From the NCBI RefSeq assembly GCF_001640805.2, contig NC_066837.1:21259341-21323340 (forward strand): a stretch of DNA of 64,000 nucleotides, in the 5' to 3' direction. Made by a program: the position numbers and the translations under genes. The notes under the pieces are model-generated. The model was not told where the DNA came from. It saw only the letters and a program-made list of their open reading frames with translations, and did not search any database. Origin of the DNA: Lates calcarifer. Taxonomy: Eukaryota; Chordata; Actinopteri; Centropomidae. Numbering within the stretch: position 1 is the first letter of the stretch; each line of letters opens with the position of its first letter. Positions 27,496-40,706 of this stretch are shown here, piece by piece.

Positions 27496-28030
27496 CTATA
27501 CATTTTCCTGGTGTGCTCATACTAGTGTGTAGACGTCAATCAACATGTGTTTTCAATTGTGTTTACAAGAATTAGGAAACACAATTGTTAATTACTTGTT
27601 TCATTACTAACTAACAGTCTCAGTTTGTGAAATGAGAAGTGTGAAACACTGATGTGTAAACATCAGGTTCTTTCAGGCAGAATTAATTGTGTGACAATGG
27701 TGCCACACAATTACTGAAACTCAGTTGTCATGAGGTCTGGTCACACCAACATTTAAAACACCTAAAGTTTGCAGTGAAATCATTTCATTTCAACTGAATT
27801 GGTTCAATCAGTGGACAGTGGATCACTTGCAGAGGAAAGGTCAGTCTGGACAAATCCCTCATATCTCTGTTAGAAAACATAAGTACACTTAAGTTTGCTG
27901 ACCTACAGCCAACTGTCTTGACAGTGCAGACACATTAAGGACTCAGAGAGCTGGGATAGTCCAAAATGAAGGCAGCTTTCATAGTGTATTAGCTGTGTCC
28001 ACTGCTCTGTCAGAGTATGAAATGCACTTT

Positions 28031-28135
28031 GTCAAGTCAAGTCAAATTTTATTTATATAGTGCCAATTCACAACAGAAGTTATCGTGAGGCATTGTACAT
28101 ATAAAGCAAGTCTAGACCGTACTCTTTATCTTATA
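28031..28135. repeat. dispersed teleost repeat (ATTTATATAG-type)
   Basis: Starts with an AAGTCAAGTCAAATTTTATT block, then TTATATAGTGCCAATTCACA, TTATCGTGAGGCATTGTACA, and GCAAGTCTAGACCGTACTCT. I recognise this as a very widespread teleost repeat (usual form TATAGCGCCAATTCA). It is truncated after about 105 bp. Confidence 0.7.
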
Positions 28136-30439
28136 AAATTTTGTAGATAGTTATTACATGGGAGTATCCCTCTGTTAGGGTAAGATTAACAGCAACCCAG
28201 TGTGTCTCATTTTCTTGTAACTGCATTTGTGCTTGAATTTTGGAGGTCTGTCTATGAAAATGTGTTTTTTCTGCTTTTATGTCTTTTCAGTGGAGAATCC
28301 AGTTTCCACTGAGTTCATTTCATAAAATCTAAGCGGTCTGGAGGCACCATGGGGTAATACTCAATCTGCTTCCCTGTTTTCCCTCTTTCCACAGCTTCGT
28401 CTACTTTCTCTCTCAAACTTCACTTTTTGAAATTACAAACCCTAGCATAACAAAATAGACCAGATCAGCATATTTGATATGCTCCTTTTTTCAAGGTTTC
28501 CATAACTTTTGCCCATAAGCACAGTTGCAATTTTTCTTGGCAGGTGTGTCTATTGAGTTACCAGAGAGAAACACAGGCAGCGAGGTGGTAATCATGTATA
28601 TATGGGAGCAACAGAGGAGGCTCATGATGGGGGGGATTTCAGCTCCCAGCAAACTGGCCTTTATTGAGGTGTAAAATAGGAGAGTATGGAGGACTATAGG
28701 AGTAAGGACCCTGTATGCCAACAGACCCCTTAATCCTCAGACATGGAGGCATGACGAGACTCCCAACACACACTGAGTCTAAACTCAAACAGATTGACGC
28801 AGTGATTGAGACGTTTAGATTTGGTTTTTGTTTGGGTGCACGTTTTTCCCTCTGGGCTGGTGGGCATTAGCTGTTTGAGGTGTAAATACTGTGTTTAAGC
28901 ATGAGCCATATATCGAGGAGCTGATTTCCAAAACACTCAATCTCCTTTTTGGAAAATACCTGCAATTTCCTTTAGAGTGTCTTAAAAACAAGAAGGCCCA
29001 AGTATTACCACCATAAATATGTTAATCTTTGAAAAGTCAGTTTGTTATCGTGTAACAGTTTGTATCTGTTATTTTATTTCATTTTTTGTCTATGATCTCT
29101 CTTTTAGCACGGCGTGAACCCTCTTTCATTAAAACAGTATAGATTTGTTGATGTTTCAAATGATCCTTAAACTAATTCGGAGCAGTTACAGATACAGCTG
29201 AGTATTTTCTGCAAAAGCTAATCACAGACAAATGACTTTGGCACAGCAAGGAGATTAAATAAATCATTTTGGACACATAAAAATCCACACTGACCACACA
29301 TTTCTGTTGTAATGTACTGGATCCATCTGCTGTGCAGCTGGTGCGTAAATGTAATAATCCCAAAGCAGCATTTGAATGCTAATCATAGAAATTCTCCACT
29401 GATTAAACCAAACATAGAGAGAGTGAGAAATCTAGTGTTTATGCTGTATGAATTACCACATGCATCCTGAACTGAATCTGTACATATATGACCACTGATT
29501 GTGAGAGAGCCTTTTGTGGAAAACAGGTAAGCACCGTCTATTTCTGGGTCCTTTAGTTTGATCCACTTTAATATTTAAAAGATTAACATACAAAATGATT
29601 TGGGACATCATCATGGATTAGGGACATTACAAGTAAAAAGAAAGACTTTACAACTTGATCATATATCTGATGAGGGAAAACCAGCAGGACTTTTTTTTAT
29701 GCCTTCAGGACAGTCAAATGAAAGAGGAAGTGAAGAGGAAGTGATGGAGGAGAGATTGGTGTTAAGTGGATTGACCCTGGCCATCATGATTAGAGCCATA
29801 AACTGGGCTCTGGTCAGAGGTTATTAAAGGATTATAAAGGGCTAGAAAGGGTTATACAGACAGGTCTGGAGAAGATTAACCAACACTGCCACTCAAATCA
29901 ACACCAGTCCACATTCCACAGCACAAAATGACACACAAGACAGATATGATTAGTTTGGCTAACTGAGTTCAAACACCTTGTGGCTACGAGTTAGTTTTGA
30001 TAAGACTTCAGAAAAACCATTACCACAGAGGTGTTTAACATGAGTACGAGCATATGATATTTGATGATATATATCTTTTGGAGCAGTGGGCAATTGAAAA
30101 TATGTTCTGCTGCTAAAGGTTTGAAAAAGTTTGAACCGTGTTTTTAACCATGCTAGCAGCATAGATACAGAAATTACAATGTCCATTATTCGGTTAATTA
30201 ATCCAATATAATGGACACCAACATGGTCTGAAAAAAACAGCTGCCTGCTGCTGAAAACAGCGTTATGAGAGCAGTGAGAGTGATTCATAGAAGTAAAGCT
30301 GCAGTCACACTGCCACACTATTCTCACTATATCATTTGTTACATCACTATTATAAAGATTTCAATTATAGCCGTGTTAATCTAAACATCCGAGTGGTCCT
30401 TCAACCACTGCCAGTACCAACATTCTCAATTAGAGAAAG

Positions 30440-30512
30440 GGTGAAAGGGACACGACAGAGGCCCCATGCTTGAGTTTGCCTGGGGGCCCCTGAATCACTA
30501 AGTCCGCCCCTG
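30440..30512. mobile_element. possible hAT-like transposon end fragment
   Basis: GGGGGCCCCTGAATCACTAA then GTCCGCCCCTG: the reverse complement begins CAGGGGCGGAC, a common tip of hAT-like non-autonomous elements, followed by a GGGGCCCC-type block. Only one end is visible. Confidence 0.4.
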
Positions 30513-30832
30513 CCTACATCATCATTCTGTGCATCAGACAGGTCCAGAGGAATGAACTGGGTGGTAATGGGAACCAGAGCTTCCTCAGCTAATCATACGC
30601 AGCCACCAGTGAAGACAGCAGCACCATCACTCTCTCACTGTGTCACTCCATCACTCTCTCTTTCTTCTCCTCGTATGACCGCGGCCTCAGTTTAGTCCCA
30701 GCTGGCTCCTGCTGCCTTCACTGTTCATCCTTCATATGCCTCTACTGCACCAGCACAGTGATCCCTTTTTCTTTGTTGTGCCCTCAGTTTTCCATCCGGT
30801 CAGTCCAGCTCTGAGCTCCTACATTCTGTCTT

Positions 30833-30835
<3 letters not shown>

Positions 30836-30901
<66 letters not shown>

Positions 30902-30918
30902 GCACACACACACACACA
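30836..30918. repeat. compound (CT)n (CA)n microsatellite
   Basis: About 44 bp of CT with one CG interruption, passing directly into about 40 bp of CA with one CG interruption. Confidence 0.97.
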
Positions 30919-31109
30919 AACCACAGACTTGTGCCTTAGTCATTCATCAGCAGCTAATCTCAGTTGTCTGCTTTGAGGTGTTTTGGGGCCACGTGCACAT
31001 AATGAGAAATAGCTCCTGGGCAGAGTAAAAAACAGATCACTGTGTGTCTGTCAGTGTGTGTGTGTGTATGTGTGTGTGTTTGTGAGTTTCCTCGCTAGTG
31101 ACCAGAGGT

Positions 31110-31470
31110 CTAACTTACATAAATATTTGGTCCCATAAAGGCCGTTAGCGCCGGCTTATGAATCATAAAGCTCGTTAAACAGGAGAGTAAATAAACAGTA
31201 AAGCGAGTGCTGGCGCCCCACCGAGCTCCCTCTCCTTCCATAACTCAGTCTGGGCTCTGCCTGCTGTGGACGGATGTGTTCAGCTCTCCACCTGGGCAAC
31301 AGGTCCTGCTGTTTGGCTTACTAACCTGTTCAGCTTGACTGAGCCGGATGGAAAACAATAAATTAGCTGAAGGTTGGTGCTCGGGTGTAAATTTGTGCAA
31401 CAGCTCATTGGAGGCTAATACCTGGAAAAATCCTTTTGACGTTTGTTTTCTCAGCAGTGATTTCTTTTAT
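31110..31470. promoter_or_regulatory. candidate distal regulatory block
   Basis: A complex, repeat-free block directly after the microsatellite region. It includes CCCATAAAGGCCGTTAGCGC, TTATGAATCATAAAGCTCG (Hox/Cdx-like ATAAA words), AGTAAATAAACAGTAAAG (Fox-like), AACAATAAATTAGC and TTTTATGGGG. CpG content is higher than the flanks. Regulatory role inferred from composition. Confidence 0.3.
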
Positions 31471-34389
31471 GGGGTTTGTCGTTAGGAAGGAGTCAAAGTT
31501 TATGATGCATGTTAATGTGAGTGTGCATGTGTGTGTCAGAGATTTACAAAAGGCTTATGCAAAAGAAACATTTTGAAATACTAGCATGAGCAGTAGCACC
31601 TGAGAGTTTCCATTTGTAGGACCTTAAAAAATGACAGAAGACGGTTAGGGTTAGGCAAGCAGTAGTTATTGTTAAGGTTAGAATAAGTCTCAAGACAGTG
31701 TATGTGTGTGTGTATGTGCATGCTCTGTGTTTTATGTGCACATGACCCTACAGAGGACCATGTGCACCTTCTGAAAGGGCTGAAGTGCATCTGAGGGCAT
31801 GATGTCTGGATAGAACTACATTTATCAAAGCGAACATCTGAACAGACACAGAGCCAACTGTGACATAGATAAACTGGAGGAGAGATCTAAGCCCAGGATG
31901 ATATATGGACCATGATATCACTACAGAGACCAACAGTGGAACCCAAATTCACTCTAAACATGGTAATGGCAGAGATTCACAGCTGTGTGATTTCTCATTT
32001 CTTTTTTGCAGTTAAGTAAGCAGTTAAGGTCCAGAGTGTCTTCCTACCTCCCAGTCCCTCCTGAGTCACAATCCATTCTCCCATATCTTCTTCCTCTACA
32101 TGCTCCAATACACTTTATCTTAACAAAACAATCCTTTGTATTCATCTCCTCAGCTCCTCTGTCTCTTATTCCAAGCATCTCTCTATCCAACACAATCACA
32201 CGGGAGGTCACAGGAAGATTTTGTTACAGTTTTTCTCAGGGCACTGTGACTTCAGTTCTTATAACCCTCTTGCAGTCTTGGTAAACTAGAAATTAAATTT
32301 TACAGCCGACTTATTGTGAGCCAGTCTGCCAATGAATGGATAATATAAAAGATGCTGGTGCCTTTCACACTGTTCTGTTCTTTCCATCTGCAGATTTCAC
32401 CAGTTTTCCTGCCAGTAATAACAGTGTTAATTTATTGATCCCTGAAGGCAAATTAGTTTTTTCCTTGCTCCTATCTGGGAGGTCAGACCACATGGTGGAC
32501 TATAGAGCAGCAACCCTGGAGCTGGAGGGGACACAGGATCTTGCTCACTTCAGCAGATTAGATGACCACTTCCACTGGTTAAAACCCAGCTGCCACTGTC
32601 TCATCCCACATGCTGTGGCGATACTGACTGCTGTTTTCACCAGTGTTTTTCTTTTGTGTTAATCTTGAAAATATGAATGATAGTTTTGAATATACTAACA
32701 TGTAATTAGAAACAGTCAGCCACACTCTCAGCATTCATGGACTCTCACATCAGCCAACCCTGTCTCCTAGACGTTACATTTATATTAAATGTGGAAAAAG
32801 TCAGCAGGGATGCAACAGAGAACACATTGATTTTATTATGATCAAACCAAAAAACTGGTTTGTTGCCTAAACCTAACCTCACACAGTAAGACCACCTGCC
32901 AGTAAAATGCAGCAAATGTAACACTTCCTTTACCGGCAAAACGTTTATCCAGGCAGCAAAAATATAACTGGCAAAATACAGTACATTATTTCTTAGGAAG
33001 AGCCACCATTCTCATGGGAAAGCATGGTGCATATCGTATGTGAATGTTGTGAATCTAAAATGGGAAGTTTGTTGCTATGAATTATAAGTGGAAAAAAGGA
33101 GATCTGTTTTTGATCAGTAAACAGCTGAGGCTGATGCCTGCGCAATGGAAAATGTATTTTATTATTTAATATGGAGATAGTTACCCTTACCCTGCCACTG
33201 TCATCTGATGTAAACAAAAGGCAAAAGTCTTTCACTTAGGGACCCTAAAACAGCAAGAAGTAGCTTGACGCCCACAATGCAGACACACTTTCAGCTGGAC
33301 TGTGTAATCCAGGCAGCTTTTTTCTTTTTCCATTCATTGAGTATCTGTGTAAGTGGTGTCTTCAGTGCTATCGGCTCCTGTGTTAACCTCCGACATGCTC
33401 TCCTTTTGTTTGCTGCTGCACGGTTGATGTGTTGACCTCACGAACCCTGCAATGATTGTCTCACACGGTTAAGTGCCTCCTGATTGTGGGCAGAGCTGAG
33501 TGGTGATAATGTCTACCAGATTCTCCTCCTGTCACACACTTTGCATGCATGCAGCAGCACGTAGGCACGCATTTCAACGCACACTCCCGCACACAAAGTT
33601 AGGGCCCCTTCACTCTTGAACAGTAAACACTTTAGTGATTCATTGATGCTTCAGAATGTTTTCAAATGGTGGAGGAAGCTGCGTCAACTTGCAGTTTACA
33701 TGTTGACAAGCAGATGTTGAAACACGTCAAGTGTTTTCTGGTGTGTTTATTTTGGAGGCTGCATGAAGCAAACTCATCCTACAGAGTGTCTGAATATCTG
33801 TAAATGTTAGTGACCTGAACCTCCACTTTGCCTTAGTATCCCTGCCATCTGTCTCATTAATATCATGCTCTGAATAATGTAGACATTATTCATTTATTTA
33901 AGGACTTGATGAAGGATTAGGTCATGTATGAGTGACAAGCATGTGCTTATCAAGATCTCCATGTAAAACATTCATGTCTGCAAACACGCACCTCAGCCGC
34001 TACTGTCCCACACCACACAGCCATTCTCCCTGCTCCCCCCTCTCACCCCTGTAACCTCAGCCTCCACTATAGTGACTTGAGCTGTCAACAGATGGCTGGT
34101 CCCACACAGTGAGTGTTGATTTAGTCAAAGATGTGAAAACAAACCAGGTGTCTCCTCTCCTCACCTCTCCTCTCTTTCCTTCCTCTCAGCTTTTCCAACC
34201 CTACTTTCATGTGGCGGTAAATCTAATTTGGTGGTGACACGATTGGTATAAAACTCTACTATATATGTGTGTGTACTTTGTCTTAGATTCTTTAAATCTT
34301 AAAATAAATGAGTAATTTCAGGCAAAATGTCTCACTAAAACCACAATTTGCTGAAATTTAGAAGAAAGGGGACACGGACAGGATGCTTT

Positions 34390-34540
34390 GAGTTAAGTGA
34401 TAACACCGGCATGCTAATGAATGAATTATAGATGATAATGAAGACATTTAGCAGGTGTAAAGTGGCTATAATCACCATGTTAGTTTACCGTGTTAGCATG
34501 CCAACATTTGCTGATTAGTGCTTAACTCAAAGTACAGCTA
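34390..34540. repeat. dispersed teleost repeat (GCTAACATG-type), copy 2
   Basis: Shows the shared order: GCATGCTAATGA, ACATTTAGCAGGTGTAA, ATCACCATGTTAGTTTACC, GTGTTAGCATGCCAACATTT, GCTGATTAGTGCTTAACTC and AAAGTACAGCT. Same family as the copy at 6222-6372 and diverged from it. Confidence 0.7.
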
Positions 34541-35626
34541 TAAAGTAAAGTTATATATTTTAGTGTATAACTTTTGTAAGAATCTTCAGCCAGGTTCCAG
34601 TTTTAAGAGAAAAACAGACAATATATAAATACAGTATACCTCAGCCACCTGGATGTGGAGGTCTTGCATCACCCCCAGTACTCCTTCTTCTTATGGCTGT
34701 AGGCATCTCACATTTCTAGCCTGGTTGCTACTTACTCTGACCTTTCACACACTGTTAGTACTTCACTGCACTTCTGTGATCCAGGTCTTCCTGGTTTGAG
34801 CTTTGTAATACATGTGTTACTGAAAAAGAAAAAGGTCACTGTGACTCCCTTCATTGTTCAGACCTCTTTCAAACCTCAATAGGTCTTTACTAGTCACATC
34901 ACCAAATAAACCAAACAGCACATTATTCAAGTTTGCAGGTACATTTATTCTACATACATCCTCATCAAACCTCTGCAAATGGTTTTGATATTCAGTTATT
35001 ATTAACTAACTTGTTACACTGATGCTTTTTGATTGAATTATCTGGGAACACATAATCCTCCCGAGTATTGCCAAAACTACGGAAACTTTGTACCAATAGA
35101 CAGATCCAAGGTCAGCCCTTGCCACTATTTTAGGCACATTTTATCATCTGATGCATAGCTCTGCACTCTGGGGCCTAACAGTTAAAAATGGAAACTTGGT
35201 TTGGGGATCTGTTTATAGAAGCTGCTGAGTACAGGAGCAAATATGAGACAAGGGAATGGTCCTTGCATCCTTTTTGACATGAAACATTATTGCGGAAATG
35301 ACTCAGAGGGTTTGAAAAAACTTTTCCTTTGGCCTGCTTATATTTTTCTGTTAATTTGCTAATATGTTGTCTGTCTTTAACAGGAAAACCACTTGATTAG
35401 TAGAGAGAATTTAATGGACAACCTTGTCACTCATAAGAAAAAAAAAACACACAGAGTAACAGCTGCAGATAATCGATAAGTGACTGTTTGTCTACTCTGT
35501 GTGGACTCTCAGTTAAGTCTGTTGCCTTGAATCTGATAAGTGATGCTAACCACAGAGGCAGATGTCTACACAGTATTCTCCTGTAGGGAGTTCAGTGACA
35601 CACACATGCTGCCAGATCTGGTTTAG

Positions 35627-35647
35627 GTGTGTGTGTGTGTGTGTGTG
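35627..35647. repeat. (GT)10 microsatellite
   Basis: GT run of about 21 bp. A CA run of similar length lies 200 bp downstream (35843-35863), so the two are in inverted orientation. Confidence 0.93.
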
Positions 35648-36311
35648 ACTATCGCGCGCTGCACAAACTCCATAGTATTAACTTTCATTTGTAAAGCTTT
35701 AGTAGACTGCTCCTGGACAGGACACATTCAGAGAGACAATGAGGTATACCAGTACTGATTACTGAGCATACTATGACGCACATGAACACAAGTAAAGGTA
35801 GACTCATAATACACAAATTTGGAACAAACCTGCACACACGCAAACACACACACACACACACACCTGCCCACTCTTTAGGCATCCTTAATCCTGGCTGTCC
35901 TACTGAGCTTTTCTTCTCTTCCTTGCACTGTTTTTCTTTTCTTTCTCAGTTTCCATTGAAGCCACCTCTCGACCATCTGCTCCTCTATTCAGCTGGGTCT
36001 TCGGCCCCGGGCCTGGCACCGAAGGTCAGAGTGTGTATGCGTGTGTCGGAGCACAATGACCCAGCTAGACAACCCCCCACACACACTTCAAACACAACTC
36101 GCTGAGACCTTACACCGCGACCAGTCCATAGGCATCTTTCAAGATGGGTGTTAGGTGCACGGAGAGGTGAGAGCAAGATGGAATGTATGTGTGTGTCTGT
36201 GTGTGTTTTAAGTTGAGTGTTTGTGTCTTTCTCTATATGAGCCTTGTCCACTCACATCCACATGTCTATCCATCATTTTTTCATACACAAGAGGATTAGT
36301 TCCTTAAAAGC

Positions 36312-36333
36312 TGCACAGATGAGCATCTGTGCA
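36312..36333. repeat. 22-bp perfect inverted repeat containing two E-boxes
   Basis: Half-site TGCACAGATG, 2-bp spacer AG, then its exact reverse complement CATCTGTGCA. Each half contains a CANNTG E-box (CAGATG / CATCTG). Confidence 0.85.
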
Positions 36334-37653
36334 TCAATATAAACAGTCCACAACTAGAAGTGTTATCATCTGCTCGTCTCCCGGGAGTTATTCTAGCCTT
36401 TACTCTCATTGATTTTTAAAGGAGAAATCATTATGGGTGGCTGAGCTGTAAAACACTTAAGGTTTTTTTCTTGTGTGCTCCTTCATGGCTCAGTAGTGGA
36501 CAACTCTACCATTAACACTGATAAACTTTTGAAGGACCAAACACGGCGAAAAAGCTTTTGCACACATCATTTGACTTTGTATCTGGGATACACCATTAGT
36601 AGGATATATTGGGTACATGGGTATGATTTTTTTTATTACACAAATGCTGTGCGAATCCTTTGCAGTCAAATATCTCAGACGTTTGTTTATTTTACAATAT
36701 TTTAGCCTTAAGTCAGATTTCTTAATTTCTGATTAACTATCCACTAGATAAAGGATACATCTGGTGATATTCTATACTTTTGTTATTGACAGTAAATCCT
36801 ATTAAAAGACTAAAACCAATTGGTCCTGCTAATAAGTATTATCCATGTATTCAAAGCCTGATTTCTCTGGGCCATAAAGCTCTGTTGTCCAAAAACTATT
36901 AAAAACACACACTGAAACGCGCTGATGACTGCATGGCATGTCCCATTGCCACTATGGGCACTGTAGTTTATTTCCCATAAATATTGTCCTGCTGCTTTAA
37001 ATACTCACTAGAGCACCAAACTTGAATTCATCCACAGGTGAAAATAGTCCAAAACAAATCCACAATTTCCCAGTTAAATTAAGCTTTGAAGAAACAGTAT
37101 TAGTATATTAGCAGACTTAGCGGACCCAGCATGTTGGAGTATTTTGAGTTTGAAGAACCCATTTATGATGAAACTGGCTTTGTGTCTTTAATACATGTTA
37201 AATGAAGTCATGGTTGTTTCTTTTCATATTAATGAAAACAATACTAACCACAATGTAGGTTAGTATTGAATTCAGTCCCTACCTTCATACACTTAGAATT
37301 TAACAAAGTCAGTGGAGCAGCATCATTACTACTTGAGTTCAGTGAACTCTTATTTTTAAAGCAGCAAGGGAAGTAATATTTCTAAGTTGAATTCATTTAA
37401 AATGATTTACAGCTCTGAGTTGCATTGTTTAGCACATTGTTGGTTTTGGTCTTGTTATGGGATTTGTTGACAGTAGGAAAAATTACACCAGCCATATACT
37501 GTAACACCTGTTGAACTGACTGTCCAACATAAACAGCACACAAGATTTCTCTTTACATCAATTTTTGATGTTGAAACCTTGTAAAACTTATTGCTTGATT
37601 TCTCACTTAAATTGTATTTACTCATGGAAATGTGATATACTGGATAATGACAT

Positions 37654-37695
37654 ATAATATGCCTTATGTAAATGACTTTACATAAGGCATATTAT
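37654..37695. repeat. 42-bp palindrome: 19-bp perfect arms, 4-base loop
   Basis: Arm ATAATATGCCTTATGTAAA (37654-37672), loop TGAC, and the exact reverse complement (37677-37695). It can form a perfect hairpin or cruciform. Confidence 0.95.
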
Positions 37696-40600
37696 GATCT
37701 CCTGTTAAAAGCAAAAATAGATTTATGACATGCAGTAATGCTATGTGAAATTTTGAATGGAGTGTCAGCTTAAAGACAGATATCACATGTTAAAACCCTA
37801 ATCTGACTCACAGCACATAGATAGTAATGCCCTGGTGATCTGATGACATATATGAGAAAGTGACACACTGTCCTGTACATGTCATGCATCTTATGAGATA
37901 TCACACATCTAGCGCCATTAGATGTGTGTTCACGGCTTAATTTATAACATCAAATCTATGTTGTCTCCAGCTGCAGGAATAACCTCTGTAATACTCCCTA
38001 TATCTTACTTCCTCAGGGATGTGAGAGAATTGTTTTTTTTAAGCACAGGGATCAAGAAGAAACCTATGACCAACCTGTGCCACTGTTTCAGAGGAAAGGG
38101 GCATGTGGACTTTGATCTGTCACGTCACATTTAGCATGAGGATTTATATCTTTCCTCCATCTGGGAACCATCTTACAGAAACTTCAGTGGACGGGTAAGT
38201 CTCACGTTTTGTTATCCCTCTGAAGAAAGAGAAAGGGGGGAGAGAGAAAGTCTTGTCATGTTTTCACAGATGGGTCATAAATTGGCGATACTGAGAGGAG
38301 GGGACTCATAATACCAGTTAATGGCTCTCCAGTAAAAAGCTGAGTGGCCAAAAATGGTTTGAGTAGCAGCCAGTTTTTAGTCTCAAATGAAACTAAACTC
38401 AATGCTGAACATTAAAATATTTATTGTAGTAGATAATGTGATTGAGATAAACTGCACGATTAAAAAGCGGGATGTTTACACAAAAGCGTAGCATGTTGAA
38501 GACTCAAAAGTCTTTATATTTATTAGAGAAGGCTTGTTTTGAAGTTCAGGACCTTTTAGCTGTAATGGAACCAGTTTTGTCATATTAGTCTTCCTTGTTT
38601 GTACAGTCTAAATATACATGGACCCCATTCAAAACACTGATATATGATCATTTAGTCATTTAGTCATTTCTCTGATGTCATATTATGTCTTTCTTTTTAG
38701 AGCAGTTCATTATATTAGAGCTATTTACTTGAGATAGGAAGAAATCATCAGAATTCAGATAGAGACTGAGCAAGACATTTTGCAACATCTGTGTTTCTGT
38801 GTTTACTCACTTCTAGACATTTTCAGTCTTATTTCACTCTGACGCAGCTCACAAGTGCATTAAAACAAGCATGCAAGATTATTGCAGATGAAAAGCCAAT
38901 ATCGAACATCTGTTGTCCAGTTGAATCTGAGCAACCGTAACTTAACAAAATGATGTGATTTCTGTTCATTCCTAACAGAAGCAATGCAAACCATCTACCA
39001 AAGAAGCATGTGTAAGACTATGGAAAACACTTGGTGACACTGTTAACACAGACAGTCTGTGTCCAAGGTCAAAAAAGAAACCAAAAAACACATCAGAAAT
39101 TTTAAATTTGGTTGGTGTTGGCTGATACAAAGAAGCAACTGTCATTCATTCAAATATGTCCTGAAACCAACAAGTGCTCCAACCTAAACGACCATATAGC
39201 TTGTTTGTCCCTGCCTAAGGATGAGGAGCATACCACTTGTCGTCTTGGTAACAATAATAAACATGGGCTTAAAGTTGTGTAACTGTCAACAGAAACACTT
39301 GGTTAGGTTTAGGAAAAGATAATTGTTTGTGTTAAAATAAACACTTTGGGGGATTTTCATCATCATGGTTAATAAACATGCGTGCAAGTTTGTGGAACAT
39401 CCATCCATCCATTATCTATACCGCTTATCTGTACCTGGAGAGAACCCACACAGTCACAGGGAGAACGTGTAAACTCCACACAGAAAAGAACCCAGAACTT
39501 TCTTGTTGTGAGGCAACAGTGATAACCACTGCACCACCATGCAGCCCCAAGTTTGTCGAACAGCTGTGATTAAAAGAAACATCAGTCTCCATGTCAAAGT
39601 CCTATGTTTAGTTGACCATCCAGCCACCCCAACTTCCTTCTATTGCAGTCTTTGTCGCTCTGTATACTACGTCAAATCAGGAGTTGTGGTTTTTCACATC
39701 TACTTTGATTTACTGAGAAACATGTCAAGGAATTGGTTATTTGTAGCAAATAGCTGTACAGAGATAGCTCTCAAACAATCTGAGAAGCAGGTTCTTTGCT
39801 GGGGAATTAATTCCCCTGAATATGATCAGACATTCAACTGTCGAAGCATTGTGAATGAAACAGCTGGGGTCAATCAGATAATACAAGCATAACTTCAGTG
39901 CTCTGCCTGAACTAATGCCATGCTTCATTGCAGTCAAAGTTTTTTCTTGCAGCCACAAACTAGTGACTATTAGAGTAAAAGAAACACATCATGAGACACG
40001 TATGTAATGACATAAACACAGAAGCACACAAAGCAAGAAACACTGCAAGTGCAAGATTTCTGATGTATGTTTCGGAAACAGAGCAAGAACAACTACTTTT
40101 TCTGTGTACCGTCTGCATGTCTGTGAATTCATGCCTCTGTATATGTGTTTCTGTGTAGACAACCAGAGTCTGGCTGGCCTAACTGTGCAGGCTTTAATCT
40201 TACTCTTTCCAGAAAATGTTGGCAGGACGTCACTAGGTCCTATCAACTGCTGAGTTTTCTCTGCTGACGAGGAGAACAAGCTCTAATGCTCTGAAAACAA
40301 GCCTGCTGTGGTCTGTGGATGGATAGAATAAATGGCTGGTAAAATTAGAAGAGCCAAAGAATGGTGTAGAGTAGGAAAAAAAATTCAAAGAGATGGAGAG
40401 ACGGAGAATGAAGACAAGGAAAATGACCAATTTGGGGGAGAGGGGGAAACTGACAGGTGACAGTTTGTCATGCGGAAACAATAAGACTTCAGACTGTCCC
40501 GAACATGATCTGTCTCATCTGGAAGCCTGACATTTATTTGAGTGAGATGTTTGACACAGCAGTGGATCTAAAGTTGGGTTATATGATGTCATACAACACC

Positions 40601-40700
40601 TTTTTACATCACACACTATGAAAGTCAATGCTCCTGTTTTTATAAACATACCAAACTTGCACCTTTGTAAATAAATTTGCCATGACACGTTTTTTTCAGA
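37696..40700. other. intergenic, no gene seen
   Basis: AT-rich sequence. It contains one internally deleted dispersed repeat (39400-39546) preceded by repeat-like wording (CTTGGTTAGGTTTAGGAAAA near 39299). The 117-codon + strand frame at 39539-39892 starts inside the repeat and has no recognisable domain. Confidence 0.55.
39400..39546. mobile_element. teleost CCATCCATCC-type repeat, internally deleted
   Basis: Starts CATCCATCCATTATCTATAC, CGCTTATCTG, and ends with GGAGAGAACCCACACAGTCA, GGGAGAACGTGTAAACTCC, ACACAGAAAAGAACCCAGAA and TGTGAGGCAACAGTGATAAC, CACTGCACCACC. I know full copies as several hundred bases long; the middle portion is missing here. Confidence 0.75.
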
Positions 40701-40706
40701 AACAGT

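Larger units (their letters stand above)
21447..28030. other. intergenic, repeats only
   Basis: AT-rich sequence holding the fragments at 22700-22975 and 26165-26345, T tracts near 22689-22714, an AT-rich simple stretch at 23278-23312, and a TG microsatellite at 27459-27495. The 157-codon minus-strand frame at 26804-27277 is the longest in this part but has no recognisable domain, no plausible splice sites, and a low-complexity shape; I treat it as chance. Confidence 0.55.
28136..31100. other. intergenic, no gene seen
   Basis: AT-rich unique sequence. A short fragment ending CTAAGTCCGCCCCTG (30497-30512) resembles the inverted-repeat tip CAGGGGCGGA seen in hAT-like DNA transposons. CT and CA microsatellites lie at 30836-30918, and imperfect TG sequence at 31049-31082. 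Confidence 0.5.
31471..37640. other. intergenic, no gene seen
   Basis: AT-rich sequence with a repeat copy (34390-34540), repeat-like wording at 32830-32950 (GTTGCCTAAACCTAACC), microsatellites at 35627-35647 and 35843-35863, and a palindrome at 36312-36333. Frames on both strands are short and overlap simple repeats. Confidence 0.55.

Noticed and set aside
37654..37695. microRNA precursor at the perfect hairpin
   Set aside because: Arms are only 19 bp with a 4-base loop and the sequence is extremely AT-rich. A Drosha/Dicer substrate normally needs a longer stem and larger loop. Kept only as a palindrome.
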